Positions 23,681 to 37,557 of a stretch of DNA of 64,000 nucleotides are shown here, piece after piece; within the stretch, counting starts at the first letter, position 1, and every line of letters begins with the position of its first letter. Origin of the DNA: Jacaranda mimosifolia (lineage: Eukaryota > Streptophyta > Magnoliopsida > Lamiales > Bignoniaceae); assembly GCA_018894105.1 (NCBI GenBank), contig CM032129.1, positions 28,599,468 through 28,663,467 of the forward strand, given 5' to 3'. The notes under the pieces were generated by a model. It was not told where the DNA came from and made no database searches. It saw only the letters and a list, made by a program, of their open reading frames with translations. Made by a program: the position numbers and the translations under genes.

Positions 23681-25002
23681 GCAGGCTGTGGTGATGCTAT
23701 GAGCAAGACTGTTGGAATACACTTTGGCTGCTAGCCTCAAAACTGTATAGAAGTAGTCTGGTTCGAGTGCTTAGGAGTAATTTTTATTTTGTAACTCCTG
23801 GCTACATTGTATTTTCGTTTGTTTTGGAAACTTACAGTGATCTTGAGAAGGCAATAGGCAAAGGGGAAGCTTTTCTGAAAATTTTTGGGAGGTTGTTTGT
23901 TGGCAATTCTAAGTGAATCTCTCTGGATGGTTTTAGTTCATCAAAATAGAGCAATAAGAAATAGAGTTTGTGGCTATCGGTCATGCCAATATGCCACCCT
24001 TCTCATGTCCTTTTTGGCTATGCATATGTATATAATGTGTGTGAGGGAGATCTTTTTTTTTCAGATACTATCTCTAATCTGCATAAATTTGGTGTTGATC
24101 GGTAAAAAAATTGGATCCAAATGAAATTAATGTAATGGAAGAAATTCAAGTGAATGGAAAGGTAAATGAATTTTATTTTTCAATTTATAGAAATTCAAAA
24201 CTAATATTAAAGAGTATACACTAATAAATTAATAAAAAAAATGATACATAAGAGAAATAGAAAAGTCCTAGGAATAAGATTATGTAAGAAAGAAGTCTTA
24301 TTCAAGCATTAATTGCTCGTCTATTAACCAACACAATATATATGTGTGAGTGTGCATATAATTTATTCAGTCAAAATCAAGACATTAGAACTAGACTTGT
24401 AAATCAATTCATAACCTTTCAAATACAACCAAAAATTGGAAAGAAAATTATAAAAGTCAAAAACAGTAAAAGTTCAAAATATTTAAAGCTTGCAGCAAAT
24501 GAAGATTGCTATTAACTTTTTAACTTCTTTCCAACTTAAATAAAACACTTTAGGAAGCTCTTATAAACACTCCCATATTTTATATAGCAACAGATGAGGA
24601 TTCATAACTACTTATTGGTTGAGATCGACTTGAATTGCTAAATGATAAGGCTTTCCAGCAATTTTCTTTACAGCCATAAGCTCATCCCCATATGGATGCC
24701 CAGTAATATAAACAGTTTTCCAGCATAATGGAAGACCTTCCAAGAAAAGTACTGATACTATCAATGGACCACCACATGACAACCTTAAACAATACAACAG
24801 TTTGACAACATTCAATTTGCAAGGAGTATCTGCTACTTAGTATCGATGACGGGTCCTAAACATGTCTACAAATATCAAATTTAGATATTTGTACCATGCG
24901 AAGTAAGATACCATCCTTAAAACCTACAAAAGAATTATCTATAAATATGTTCATTTATTTACCCATTTCCAAAGGGAGAGTTTTGTGAGCCTTCACGCAA
25001 TA
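23681..25002. other. Intergenic region between two convergent genes
   Basis: The 3' UTRs of the Agenet gene (+) and ADA2b (-) face each other here. The sequence is AT-rich with a small (GT)n/(AT)n tract near 24340-24360. The minus-strand frame at 24612-24815 reads as weak low-complexity sequence and has no splice connection to ADA2b, whose stop codon is at 25003-25005. I see nothing else. Confidence 0.45.
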
Positions 25003-28000
25003 TCAGGGTTGAACAATCCCCTTCTTCGAAAGCATATCATAAACTTTGTCGATTTTGGTTGGCTCCATTTGGAACAAGGAATAGGCATCAGATTTCTTAG
25101 TGATATTGCCGCACATAATTTGTGTTGCCATGTCCTCCTGCAGCTTCAGATAATGGAGAGGAGCTAACCTGATCTCACGGCAAAGTTGTTTCTCCTGTCA
25201 ACACAACGAAATGTATGGGTAAGCCATCTGTGGTTAAACCCACAAAATCGTCATCTAATTTTACTTAAGTTATCCAATTCTTTTAGTAGTCTGAGTAGAA
25301 AAAGATAAAACAGAAAAGGGCTCATACTAAGGAAAACTGATTTGCATTGAAGCAAATAAGAAGCGGTTACTTACAGATTCGGACAGTAAATTGGCCACAG
25401 AAATGGACACGAAATCCAAGTCAGTAGATGAGTTGGCTTGGCCTGCAGATGTTGTAGTTGAGTATGTACCAAATGAATCTGAAGAAACTGGGACGCTAAG
25501 ACTTTCTTGGCTGCTTGGACCGGCCTGAGAACTTTCCTTCCGACGAGCACCGTCTTCAGCTTCCCGTCTCTTCCGTTCAAGATATATATCAGCTTCAGCA
25601 GATGAACGACAACCAGCAGCTTGTGCTTCCTGAATATTCATTTATAAAAGTTAAAATAAGAGTAGAAGATTCACTAAATCGAAAGATTTATCAAGATATA
25701 ACTGTCCCCTAAATTACCAGCTAAATTTATATTTCTATGTAATGCTAAATAGTTGTGATAAACAGCAGTAAGGGGGAAGAGAATTTCTTTCTTTCTTCCT
25801 TTTTTTTCTTTTTTTTTTTTTAATTATATATGTTCCTTGGATGCATTTCTATGGAGTAAAAGAAGCTAACGAACTTTTTCTGACGGTGCAGTTTCAGTAT
25901 ACGGTATACCTTAAGTTCTAGAATTCGTTTTCGAATCCTGTGCTCTGATACAATAGATTTTAGTAGTTCTTCATGATCCTCCTTAGAATGGAAACGCATA
26001 AAAACATCGTAACGTCGGCATATTTCCTTCTCTTCTTGGTTCAAGTCCTTCTCAAATGGACTAGGATGGAGCAAATTTCTTTCCAGAATAAAATCCTTCC
26101 TCCGTTTTCTCTCGTCAAGTCTGCCAACAACCATCTTAACTATGAACCCCGGAATATAAGATAAATAAGATAACTGTAGTCAATACAACAAATTAACAAT
26201 GAAGAGCAGATAACATGACGGCATAAATTTAACTGCAAAATTCTCTCTTCATGATGTGGCAGACATCAGCGACACAAGTGCAAATTAAGAGGATTATTGT
26301 TAGGAAGAGATTATACTTGATATATTATGGAGCATTAGCACCTCAGGGAAAGTGAACAACAATCCAACCTTTTCAGATAATGAGTCTGAGGAACGTGTAC
26401 TAATTGGACTTATCTCCCTTCAAACAGTTTTGCTTTGACAATTTTCAGTTACTAGAAACAAATTAGGATGTTCACAAGATACCTCTTCGAATATATTCGA
26501 AGCACTCGCAGTTTCAACTCATGCTCCTCTTCAGTATCAATTTCCTTGAATTCCATATCAGCCAGCAACTGCTCCGCATCATTGTCATATTCAGGATCAA
26601 ATTCTTGTCTTTTAGGGTTATAACCACTTAAATCCACCAAAGATGGTCCTTCAACCTTTGCAGACTTAGGTTTGTTGCCACCAAAACTCCGTCCTGATGT
26701 ATGATCTGGCGAAAAGTATAAGCTTAAATGAGGCTGAAAAAACAAACAAAAAATAGCGTCAGAATTCAGAGTTTTAATAAGCACTAAACACATCTCCCAC
26801 CCTCCATTTTTAGAAGATCCTCCTGATCCTTGCCCTGGACTGTGTTGGATGCCTTTTTGTTAACTTTAGCTCCTGCAAGATTTTTGCTTTAGAATGGTTC
26901 CAGAATATCTTTCAGTTGATAAACATTAATTCAGATCTTATAATCAGACTGAATTCAGCATGGTTGCTAATCAAAGTAACTCTAATTACCTGCAATTGAT
27001 GTGGAAGGTAAACGGCTTGAAGTACCACCTTTATATGAATCTTCAACCCTAAAAATAAGCATGCAAAAATTTAGAAGATGTTCAAGATAGTGCATGCAAC
27101 ATTTACCAAGAAAAATCATTACTATACTTGACTCTTGAGGGGGAAAATGGAGATTCCTCCTTTAGCTGAAGCTCCGCTGAAAAAGGAAGAGAAGTGCGAT
27201 CAGTTAATTGGATAATATTCTCTAAAGGCATGTCTTATGTCATGCAGCAATTCCAAAAAATTGACAACTTGAGAGTCACCAGATAAAATGCAGAACTGCT
27301 TGAGATTACTTATTGATATAAAAATTTTGTACATAATATTTCTTGTGAATGGTAAATATATTCTCTCAAGTCATTACAAGGCAAAAGTGAAGTAATTAAT
27401 TATCAAAGCCAGGAGAACACCACCAATGGAAAGATCGGTTCACTTCCTCATATCATTATTAATCCACAGTAAACATTAGTATCTTTTAAATAAAAATAAA
27501 CAGCATAAGTCCAAAATCTTAACAATTGTGATCTGAAAAACATGCTTCCGATTGACAACATTCCCCACAACTATCAGGTCCAGATATAAGAAGAGGAGAA
27601 TGGTATCTAAATGATGTGTTGAAAACTCCTACCCCATATATATATAGGGATAGGATCAAGTTTTGAGTAAAAGAATGGTGCCAGAGATATATGTACATAT
27701 ATATATATATAATTTATACAGAAAATAAACCAAACAAAATAAGACTACATATTAAAAATATGGCAACACTACCCTCCAAGCAGTGTTCGAAAAACAAGAC
27801 CATTCATTGGACCGAAAAACTTACCAATTCACTGGTTCAACCGTTGGTCGGACCATAATTGAACCGCAATTGAACTGTGACGTCATAATTACAAAATATA
27901 TATATTTATATTATATATTATATATTATTTAAAAATTAATAAAATGCCAAAATATAAAGCATAAAGAGCTTAAATAATATTATCTAACATTACAATCCAA

Positions 28001-31000
28001 ATTTCACAATTCATATTATAAATGATTGCAATAATTTAAATATATCAAGTCTAAAGTTTAAAGTTGAGAGTGTGTAGGTTAATTCTAAACTCTAAACTAA
28101 GGGTTTTTTTACCTTTAGATAGCTTGTGAGGTGTATCTTAACCTTCAAACTTTGCACTTGGACCAAAAAAATTAAATGAAAAAATCGGTCCAGTTCACCG
28201 GTCCAGCGGTCTGAACGGTTTTTACAAAATATGGCGTGTTTTTCAGTTTTTCGATTTTTTGAGAAAATCAGACCGGTTCGCCAGCCGGTTGACTGTCCGA
28301 CCGCCCGATCTGGTCCGATATTTTAAACAGTGCCTCCAAGTTGAGCATTTCTTGGAGTATGGAGAAGCAAAGAAAACGTGTATCAATTAAAAGTAAAAGC
28401 TAATAGAGATCACAAATAAATTCATGAAGTTGTGATAGAGTTAGCCAGGAATCCTGGGTGGATCATACGTGCCCATAACATATATAAACAAAGATTACGG
28501 CGAGATTTGACCAATTCATGCTAGAACTAGACAAGGATCACAACGAAATTTTACCTAGCCGTGACAGAATCACATATAAATTATAGCAAGATTTTACCAA
28601 ACTGTGACAGAACAAGACAACGATCGACTTGAGATCTTATCTAACTATAACAGAATCATGTAGATTTCACGACATAGCCAACAACTAGAGGAAAATCGGG
28701 TGAGACTTTTATTTTATTTTATTTTTTTCTTTTTGGAGGGGGAAGGAATTCAAACATACAAAAATTAAAGGCAACTTAGTAAAGCTTACTAGAGAAGCTA
28801 GGATAGCGAAGCAACGGAAGACAAGGTGTCGAGGCTCCTGAATATGCATTTAACATGGTTTTTGGTTTCTTCTTCACCAAGTTTGAGGCCATGTTAAGAG
28901 AATGGCATCTAAATGATATATTGAAATCCTATAGCATTTATAGAGATTGCATTAGGGCTACAGTACAACAATGATATTGGTAATGGGTGCAATAAGGTTG
29001 TTGACCTATGAATCCAACCTAATCCAATTAGCTTTGAATTATGCTGGGTCTTAAGATGTTTAAGAGTAGGTTGGGCTGAGGTGGCCATTTTGGGTTGTGA
29101 GTTCAAAATGAGTTCAAATCGATTCAAAATGGGTCCAAAATAATCTAAAGTTTAATGATTTTTAAAAATAATTTTATAGCTTTCATCCATTTTCTACAAA
29201 ATTCTAAACATTCTCTCACATCTCTAATTTTATGTAAATATAACAAATGATTAAGTTGATGATTTTAAGTGTTTTGGCTGGGTTATGCATCCAAAGCAAG
29301 TTCAAGAAGGTCCAAATTGGTTCAAACCCAAAAAATCTAAATACTTCTTAAAAAGGTGAAAACTATGATGTTCTTCTACTTTACAAAATTCTACATTCCC
29401 TTGCACTCCTAAATATTTCAAATAAGCAAAATGGAAAATACTTAAAAGGTAAGAAATACGAAATAAGCATAAAATTTATTAAAAGGTTCCTTGGGGGAAA
29501 AATATATATATATATATGAGCATGTAAAATTGACTATAATGGCAAATACAGTCATAAAACATACCAAATGATAATTATGTCATTAAATTATGGAGCAAGA
29601 TGGAGTCAAGCTAGCTTGCAATCTGAGTCGGCTCAACTTCTTGAGCTTGAGTCGAGCCTATCAAACTTGAGCTTTATATTAGCAAAATTTGAGACAACTC
29701 CCAAGCCACACGCGAGCTTTTTTCTATTTTTAAATATTCTTTTTATTTTAGAGAAATATATTTAATAATTTATATAAGTGTGTTTTCCAATACGAATAAC
29801 ATAACAAATGAATTTCTTCAATCCTTTCTTCATTAAGATTTCTATCTTTCAAGTTTTATTCATTTCAAACTCTTCCTAGCTTCACTTGTCTAGCCAACTC
29901 ATCCCCACCCACACCACTGTTGTCGGCCACTCATTCTTGATGCTAAGGACGGTTCCGAGCATGCAGAAAATGAGGGGGACAACAACAAAGGCAATCTAAT
30001 CTACGAGAGGCTTGTTGAAGCTATATGAAGCTTCCATCATTGTATCCATGCCTCATCCCGAGAACATATGATCTAGGTAGGTCATTTTTCTATATAATCT
30101 CTTCTTACGGGTTCTTTTAAACTTCTCTTTGATTTTTCCTTCTAGGATCTAAAGAATAGTCTTTGATGTTTTCCCCTATAGATTTTTTATGATACTTTCC
30201 TTTTCCTTTAATTTTTCCTTCTAGCATTCAACAAGTGGTCCTTAATGCATTTTTCTCTACAGATATTTTGATAGTTTTTTGTTCTTTTTCCTTCAATTTC
30301 CCCTTGTAGGAACCAAAGAATAGTCTTTGATGAAGGAAAGAACTGGTTGCAGAAATGGAGAAAAGAGAGATGCTACGCTCAAGCTAAACTCAACCATAAG
30401 CTCATGCTTGAACTTGGCACGATCAAGAATGAGCTTGAGCTCTTTCTCTTTATTTCAAGCTTGAGTTGAAGCCTACAAATTTTGTTGAGCTACACACGAG
30501 CTCGACGCATTTGTACCTACCTTAATTGAATGAAAACAATAGATACACAATTGAATTAGACCCCTACCCACCCACGCCCCAAAAAAGGCCAAAATAATAT
30601 AAGAGCATATAAAGCGAGTTCTAATACATAAAAGGCATGAAAATACAAAAGCAAATACCAAGTTCAGAAGTAACATAAGATACCTAGAATTTCATGATAA
30701 AATACCACGCTATTCAAGAGAACTGAATGTAAATATGACCAAATTAAGAGCTGACCAGTCTACATGACAAAGAGAGGACAATCAACAGCACCAACCTTTT
30801 TTGTCCTCAAGATGCCCTTTAGCCATCGCAAGGAGTTCTTTTTTATTTTTACCAACAACATGTGTCATGTCCTAAGAAAGGGAATGAATTTCATGAGGTA
30901 CTCTTTTAGAAAAAGAAAATATAATCTTAAAATAACTTGGTTTGGCTGCAAGTCATACCGGTAGAGGGAAGTAAGGAGAGTTAAGGTAAGCATTCCTATA

Positions 31001-32753
31001 ATGTTCAATGCACACTTCCCTTGCCTTGGTCCCTACATGCTCAGCAACTTCAGCCCAGTTTCCCATGCCATACATTTCAATCCCCTACTAGGTAAAATTC
31101 AATGAAGCAGACAACAACAAAAGACTTCCAAATAATTTACAAGTTCACATATCAATGATCTTGAACATTCAAAAGAGATCTCAAATCACCTCCAAAAGTA
31201 ACATTTCTTCATCAGCATTCCATTCTGGACATATGAGAGGAAATGATAGAATATCCTGTACAGATCGTATTTTGAAGACCATCAGCACTCTTGAGTGAAG
31301 AAACCTCAGCATTTATAGTAACAATTTGAATGTAAAATCTTTTGGCAAAAATGGATCATAGGATACAAGAAAAATATTTAGCATGATCCATCTGGAAACA
31401 TATTCTGATCCATGTTGATTTAAAGATATATCATACCCTTCTCGACATTTTTGTTTTATAATGCATACCATAAACTCTTCCAGTCAAAATATAAAATTTC
31501 AAAAGCGTAGAAAATATGCATTAAGCAATATACTGTATGCCATGCATACCAACAGTAATCAATATCAACACCCACACATGATAATCCAGAAAGTTAGGCA
31601 TCAGGTTTCTCTTGTTTTCATTTAAATGAAAGAATATATTTTTTTTTGTTCAAAGATCTCTGCGATAAAGTAAATTAGTACAGATTCAGGATATTGGAGC
31701 TTTCCAGTTAATTTCAAAAGCTACAGCCTTCAGATGAGGTACTCACCATAACCCGATAAGGGTGACTACTCTTGTGCGGATAAACCTCAGCGCCTACAGA
31801 GAAACACTCTATGCATAGGTCAAAATCAGAACATACAGCACATTTGATACGAATTCTGCCTGTAATGTCTTTGTTGCAATAGTTACAATGGTACAACGCC
31901 CTTTTCCCATCACTGGTTCCTTGACCTGAGCAATCAAGTGCATGAGACAAACAAGTTAAATGCATTGCACATTGAGAACACAATATAAGTATCAGTTAAA
32001 ATGTTGTAATAAGTTAACATATGAAATATCAATCCAACAACTAACTTCAAATGCATGCATTCTACAGACTAGTCTAGTCATCAACCCACAACATGCAGGA
32101 ATCACTTGGTGAATGATATATCCACGATGACATACAGTGGAAGGCTTAAGAGAAATGACTGGCTGTATGTGCCGTTATGCTGTTTCTCTTCTGAGACAAC
32201 AGAACCCAAGATAACTGCAGTTCCCTCACTCAATGCTAATATAACTGATAAGAGAAGACAAGTCACCTGCAGTAATAGATTCTAAATTTTCTCCACTCGA
32301 TGCACTCTTTTTTCTCCTTGATCTGCCAAAAATTGCATAGGAAAAAGCATATAGAGATAATCTGATTAAGTTCAGTGAGAAAAAGATGATAATAATAATT
32401 TCACATCACTCCAGCATAGAAATTCAAGAACCAAAAGAAACTAGTTAGATGGTAGCATGACTACATATAATTTTATAAAATCCACAAACGTGGTACTTAC
32501 AAATATTCAAAGTTAACATACTCCCCATATCTAATAAATAAATTCATATTACAAGAAAATGCAAAATAGAAATCACGTAAAGTAGAAAGTCAAAACAATA
32601 AAGAAAAGACAGCGTATACTTGCATTATCAAACGCTGTAAATAAAACCCATTTCACAAATGTTTATAATAAACGGTATGAAAAAAGGCAAACAAATACGA
32701 AACCTTTGACTAGGATCTTCTTCAGCATGAAAATTTCCACGGGAGCGACCCAT
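25003..32753 (-). CDS. ADA2B: Transcriptional adaptor ADA2b, thirteen exons
   Basis: Subunit of the GCN5-containing SAGA-type histone acetyltransferase complex. Exons, in coding order: 32753-32704, 32322-32267, 31925-31747, 31255-31190, 31084-30959, 30871-30796, 27176-27128, 27048-26990, 26872-26801, 26705-26483, 26120-25910, 25629-25375, 25194-25003; all GT-AG, phases agree; 537 residues. It starts MGRSRGNFHAEEDPSQR. The ZZ zinc finger (YHCNYCNKDITGRIRIKCAVC, DLCIECF) is at residues ~45-90, a SANT domain (CPEWNADEEMLLLEG ... GNWAEVAEHVG) at ~100-155, the ADA-box region (FDPEYDNDAEQLLADMEF) in exon 10, and a SWIRM domain in the last exon (DAYSLFQMEPTKIDKVYDMLSKKGIVQP). Intron 6 is ~3.6 kb and contains transposon remains. 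ADA2b rather than ADA2a is inferred from its neighbours SVR7-like and NAR1. Confidence 0.93.
27781..28332. mobile_element. hAT-type MITE in intron 6 of ADA2b
   Basis: A 552-base element flanked by the perfect 8-bp direct repeat CCTCCAAG (27773-27780 and 28333-28340). The ends are CAGTGTTCGAAAAA and, reverse-complemented, CACTGTTTAAAATA. The 8-bp duplication and the CA(G/C)TGTT ends are typical of hAT elements. The subterminal parts are rich in CCGGTTC and GGTCCG words in opposite orientations. No coding capacity. Confidence 0.82.
28340..30795. other. Remainder of the large ADA2b intron 6: repeat remains
   Basis: The intron part 28340-30795 contains a (TA)n tract at ~29503-29517 and a T-rich block at 28705-28735. 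GAGCTTGAG/CTCGAGC-rich segments at 29600-29720 and 30380-30510 look like the two arms of an old transposon. At 30100-30330 a motif of the type TTTGAT(G/T)TTTTCC ... CCTTCTAGGA(T/A)C repeats about three times in degenerate form. None of it encodes anything I recognise. Frames at 28909, 29568 and 30473 are not genes. Confidence 0.45.
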
Positions 32754-33054
32754 TTATCTGCCAATTACATAAAATTCCTGTATACAATCACATAACTTCC
32801 AGAGAAGTTTGTTTGAATTAACTATGCATGACCCTTATTATTCCAAAAGGAAAAGATAAAAATTCAGTTTCAGGTGTTCATAGGCAGAAATCCATTCTTC
32901 CAAGAACCCTAATTCAGACAAAAGGGTAATCGAAAACCTAGATTTTGACTAAACTTTGTGTTTTCTGTTTAACGTTGTAAAAGTGGAAGAAATTAGTTGT
33001 ACGCTTTCTATCCCTTTTTCTTTTAGTTTCTATTTCTGTTTTCCTACTTCTTTA

Positions 33055-33446
33055 GGACGTGTTCTCTTGAATTTTCACACAATATTTTTCAACTCTCAAA
33101 ATACATTCAAAAAGTGAACACATTTTCTAATCATTCTTTTAAAACACAAAAAATTTCCACCTAAAAAATCCTCCCAAAACAATCTCAAAATATGGCATAC
33201 CTATCCTACTCTACATATCACTTTCATCATACAAAATCAATAAAAAGTTAATTGATTTGATATTTATAGTAAAATTTATCTCCCCCAAAAAAATATAAAA
33301 AAACAAACAACTTATTCTCAATTCATTCTCCCTCTTTTCTCAAAACAAAAAAAAACGATTGGCACATTCTTCAAAACTTTCTCCCAAAATTTCATTCTTC
33401 CAAAATATTTTCAGAAAATGCCCAAAACATAAAAGAACATAGCCTT
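33055..33446. mobile_element. MITE-like element upstream of ADA2b
   Basis: Inverted ends of about 20 bases (GGACGTGTTCTCTTGAATTTT against GGCTATGTTCTTTTATGTTTT) bound an AT-rich ~390-base segment with no coding capacity. Target duplications were not clear by eye. It lies about 300 bases upstream of the ADA2b start codon and so may sit within its promoter. Confidence 0.45.
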
Positions 33447-34281
33447 ATCTTTTCTATCCTTTTCCATTTTTATTTTTCTTTTTTCTTAATTTTACCTGGA
33501 CTTCATCATATAATAGATTTATTCATATTGACTCTCATTTTTAATGAAGCTATTCTAAAAGTGCATAAATATCCAATTATTATAAATTTTAAATAAGATG
33601 GATAATACTAATAAATTGTATTAAAATGTACAATTAGACGTATTACACTTAGCAACTAGCACTCGAAATTTCGCTTAAAAAAATTGCATTTTAATTTAAA
33701 ACCTAAAACATTACAATTACTTGTTACTAAATAATAATTAAAAACAATATTTAGCATAAGATTATTATTTGATTATCATTAAATAATCACACTTACACTA
33801 GAATACTTATCTGTACAATTATTTTTACATAATTTAAAATCAGTATAAGAACAATAAATCTAAAAATAAGTCTAGTTTTTTAACCCAAATATTTTATTCA
33901 TATTCATATCATATCAAAAGTAGGCTTTGTTTGGTTATGTTTCCCCGTAACAACATTATTTTTGGAAAACATAACCAAACATATCCCAATTTTTCATACA
34001 AAACGCACATTTTTCAATATATACATACATATATTATATATATATTATTATTTTAATATTAAAATAATCACTCAAATCCATTTTCACCTCAAAAACCCAA
34101 CAAAAAAGCATTGATTTAACTGCTACAATAAAAAAATATCTCCCCCAAAACATAAACAAACATACCAAAAAATAACTTTCACATTTTTCAATAATTCATT
34201 CTCCCAAAACACATGACAAGCTTACTTACACGAGCAATGTATACTAAATTAATATGTATAATTACAACATCATGTTGTTTG

Positions 34282-34386
34282 GGGTATTATATCTAAACAC
34301 ACACATTTGAACTTATTAGGATTCGAATTATTAACTTCACACATTATGTAAAAAACTTATGTTATTGGACCACAGTACCAAATGTC
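34282..34386 (-). mobile_element. SINE-like copy
   Basis: On the minus strand the order of words matches the copy at 13321-13425: a GGTCCAATAACATAAG-like A-box region, the CACATTATG-type spacer word, then a region near the B box with GAATCCTAATAAG. It lies next to AT-rich sequence. Diverged; no sure target duplication. Confidence 0.35.
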
Positions 34387-35854
34387 ATGTGGATGTTGTT
34401 TGGGTAATTTTACCATAGTTGCACAATTTTGACAAAATTGTAATTTTTTAAATTTTAAATTATTTAAAATAATTTTGTTCATTGATTGACATTAATTATG
34501 CAGTTTTTTTTCCCCTCTAAATTATCTACATATGTTGACTAACAAAACCTATTGCCTTTTTACTACATCCTTTAAGTATTAAGTATATTCAACACAATTA
34601 ATTTATATGAATGAGGTATTTTTACATAATGGGGTAATCTTGAGCAATTTTGAAATTCTTATGATTTAATTCTCTTTCATTTTTAGAATAATATTATTGA
34701 TTGCTTAGCATTAATCGCCATTCCTTTTTTCAATTAACATATATGCAAACTAACCAAATTCATAACTTTTGAATTCATTATTTGAACTCATTCTTATATA
34801 CATAAATCTACATAATAGTACTTTAGAATTGGTTCTTGACCATAATTGTCTAACTTCGAATTGTTGATTATTTTTTTTAATTATTTATAATAATTTCATT
34901 GGTTTTCTAACATCAATCGTGAATTTATTGATTTTCTAATTTATTAAAATTATAAAATATACCAACTTATAATTAAGTTTAAAACTCCTTAATATGTTTT
35001 TTGAGTAAAATTATGAATGGTCATTTGAGTACAACTCCTTAATAAGTTTACATATAAATCTATATAATGAATATATAATTTTCTTATCAAGATATATTAA
35101 TGAATATAGGAAGATGGTCTTTTGAGTACAATTATTAAATATCATCAAAATTTTAATTTATTTTTATGTCAAAACAAACGCAATCTATAATATCTTATAT
35201 GCATATTTTCTCTTTTAAGTTTTTATTACTATCTTTTTCCAACTATAACCTGCTAAATTTTATACAATCATTATTTTTTTTTAAAATTTGTTTCAATATA
35301 ATCTAATTTTAATATATTTTCTTTGATTATCTTTTAAATTAAAAACAATAAAAATAAAGACATATCCAAACAGGTAAACTATTTAAATCGATAAAATTTT
35401 ATGGGACACTTATTTAAAAGTACCAAATACACTTTCCACTTTTGTGATCAGTCCCCACTTAATTTTTGTTAGAAAAAACTCCCTAATTTTGTTAAAAGTT
35501 TAGAGATCACTCCCCACTCACTTGATTTGACAAAAATGCCCTTAAATATAATATTTTTCATTAATTTTTTCTCACTTCTTCTTCTTCTTCTTCTTCATCC
35601 AGACAAGCAAACAGTAAACACTATCATACCAGAAATAGAAAGAACAGAAAAAACGCAACAAGCTCCACGGCGGGAACAAGAATAACGTTAGAGCCAAAAA
35701 CCACAAACCCGATAGCTGTATTGTCTTCTTCTCTTTTTATTTTCATCATTTTCGGGTTTCTTCTTCTTCTCAGTTTCTTCTTAGTTGCTTCTGAGTTTCT
35801 TATATTTTCTGACAATGTCAACCAATAGTGAAGTAGGAGTGTTCAATCAAGTTA

Positions 35855-36088
35855 ATGGACATATACATTAATCTCGCAAGAAAATGGAGTGAAATCAACG
35901 CCGAACACTTCAGTTTGCAATACATAGCTCAACATCAAAGATTATACATGAGTTTGACTGATGATGACGGTGTCATGAATATGGCCTTTCTGCATTTGAC
36001 ATTGAAGATGAACGTTGTTGACATCCTGGTAAACCGAAAGGATGAATTGAGCAGCAGTGCAAAGAAAAGCAGTGATGATTTAAGGTAA
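35855..36088 (+). pseudogene. MULE transposase N-terminal remnant
   Basis: A 77-codon open frame whose part KWSEINAEHFSLQYIAQHQRLYMSLTDDDGVMNMAFLH matches the PB1-like N-terminal region of plant MULE transposases. It ends at a TAA at 36086-36088, exactly where the first tandem-repeat array begins. The bases TTAAG/GTAATA just before the stop look like an intron donor, but the two nearest AG sites before the C-terminal remnant do not restore the frame. Too short to be active. Confidence 0.7.
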
Positions 36089-36089
36089 T

Positions 36090-37555
36090 ACTTCTACAGA
36101 ATCTAAATTGTACTGCAGTTTGTAAAGTTTTGTACTTGAAGTGTTCTAAAATTGTACTCTATTATGTAAGTTTTATACTTCAAGTGTTCTATTAATGGAT
36201 TATCCAAAATTATACTGCAACTTCTAGCAGTTTATACTTGAAGTGTTCCTAAACTATACGTCTTCTATATAAAATTATTCTTTTGATTTTCTGAAATTAT
36301 ACTTCATTTTATCAAAGATTGTACTATATTTATTGAAGTTATATACTTTAAGTGTTATATTTATCAATTAACCAAAATATATTGTAGTTGCTAGGGCTTT
36401 ATACTTCAAGAGTTCTGAAATTGTACTTCACTTTATCTAAAATTGTACTTTTATTTTATGAAATTATACTTTCTTTTGTACTTCATTTTATCTAAACATG
36501 TATTTTATTCATTGAAGTTCTATACTTCAAGTGTTTCGAAATTGTACTTCATTTTACCTAAACTTATACTTTAGTTATTTGAATCTATTATTTAAGTTTA
36601 AAGTGTTTTACTAATGGATTATTCAAAAATTGTACTGCAATTGCTAAAGTTTTATACTTCAAGTGTTTTGAAATTGTACTTCACTTTATCTAAAATTGTA
36701 CTTCTATTTTTTGAAATTATACTTCATTTCATACATTGTTTTACCTAAACATGTACTCTATTCATTGAAGTTCCATACTTCAAGTGTTCTGAAATTGTAC
36801 TTCATTTTATCTAAACTTGTACTTTAATTATCTGAATCTATTATTTAAGTTTTATACTTCAAGTGTTCTACTAATGGATTATCCAAAATCGTATTGCAAT
36901 TGCTAAGGATTTTTACTTCAAGTGTTCTAAAATTGTACTTCTTTTTATATAAAATTGTACTTCTATTTTCTGAAATTATACTTCATTTTACATAAGCATG
37001 TACTCTATTCATTGAAGTTCTATACTTCAAGTGTTTCAAAATTGTACTTTATTTTATCTAAACTTATACTTCAATTATTTGAATCTATTATTTAAGTTTT
37101 AAGTGTTCTACTAATGAATTATCCAAAAATTGTACCGCAATTATTAAGATTTTATACTTCAGGTGTTCTGAAATTATACTTCACTTTATCTAAAATTGTA
37201 CTTTTATTTTTTAAAATTATACTTCATTTTATACATCATTTTACCTAAACTTGTACTCTATTCATTGAAGTTCTATACTTCAAGTGTTCTAAACTTATAC
37301 TTCAGTTATCTAAATCTATTATTTAAGTTTCAAGTATTCTACTAATGGATTATTCAAAAATTGTGTTGCAATTGCTAATGTTTTATACTTAAGGTGTTCT
37401 GAAATTGTACTTCACTTTATCAAAAATTATATTTCTGTTTTTTGAAATTATACTTCATTTTATACATCATTTTATCTAAACTTATACTATATTCATTGAA
37501 TTTCTATACTTCAAGTGTTCCTAAATTTTACTTTATTTTATTAAAATTTGTACTC
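36090..37555. repeat. Tandem array 1 inside the MULE (unit ~230-260 bp)
   Basis: The landmark CTAATGGATTAT(C/T)CAAAA recurs near 36191, 36611, 36871, 37111 and 37341, giving spacings of ~420, 260, 240 and 230 bases. Within each unit the short words TTATACTTCAAGTGTTCTGAA and TTGTACTTCATTTTATCTAAA recur. AT-rich and non-coding; the array separates the two ends of the transposase gene. Confidence 0.8.
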
Positions 37556-37557
37556 TC

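Larger units (their letters stand above)
32754..35420. other. ADA2b upstream region with two MITE-like inserts
   Basis: Directly upstream of the ADA2b start lie a leader region and then transposon-rich DNA. One element (~33055-33446) has ends GGACGTGTTCTCTTGAATTTT and, reversed, GGCTATGTTCTTTTATGTTTT. A second (~33920-34215) begins GGCTTTGTTTGGTTATGTTT and ends with ACAAACATACCAAAAAATAAC. From 34390 to 35420 I see only AT-rich sequence. Confidence 0.45.

Noticed and set aside
23885..24124. 79-codon frame after the Agenet gene
   Set aside because: Lies in the 3' UTR, with no domain or start context.
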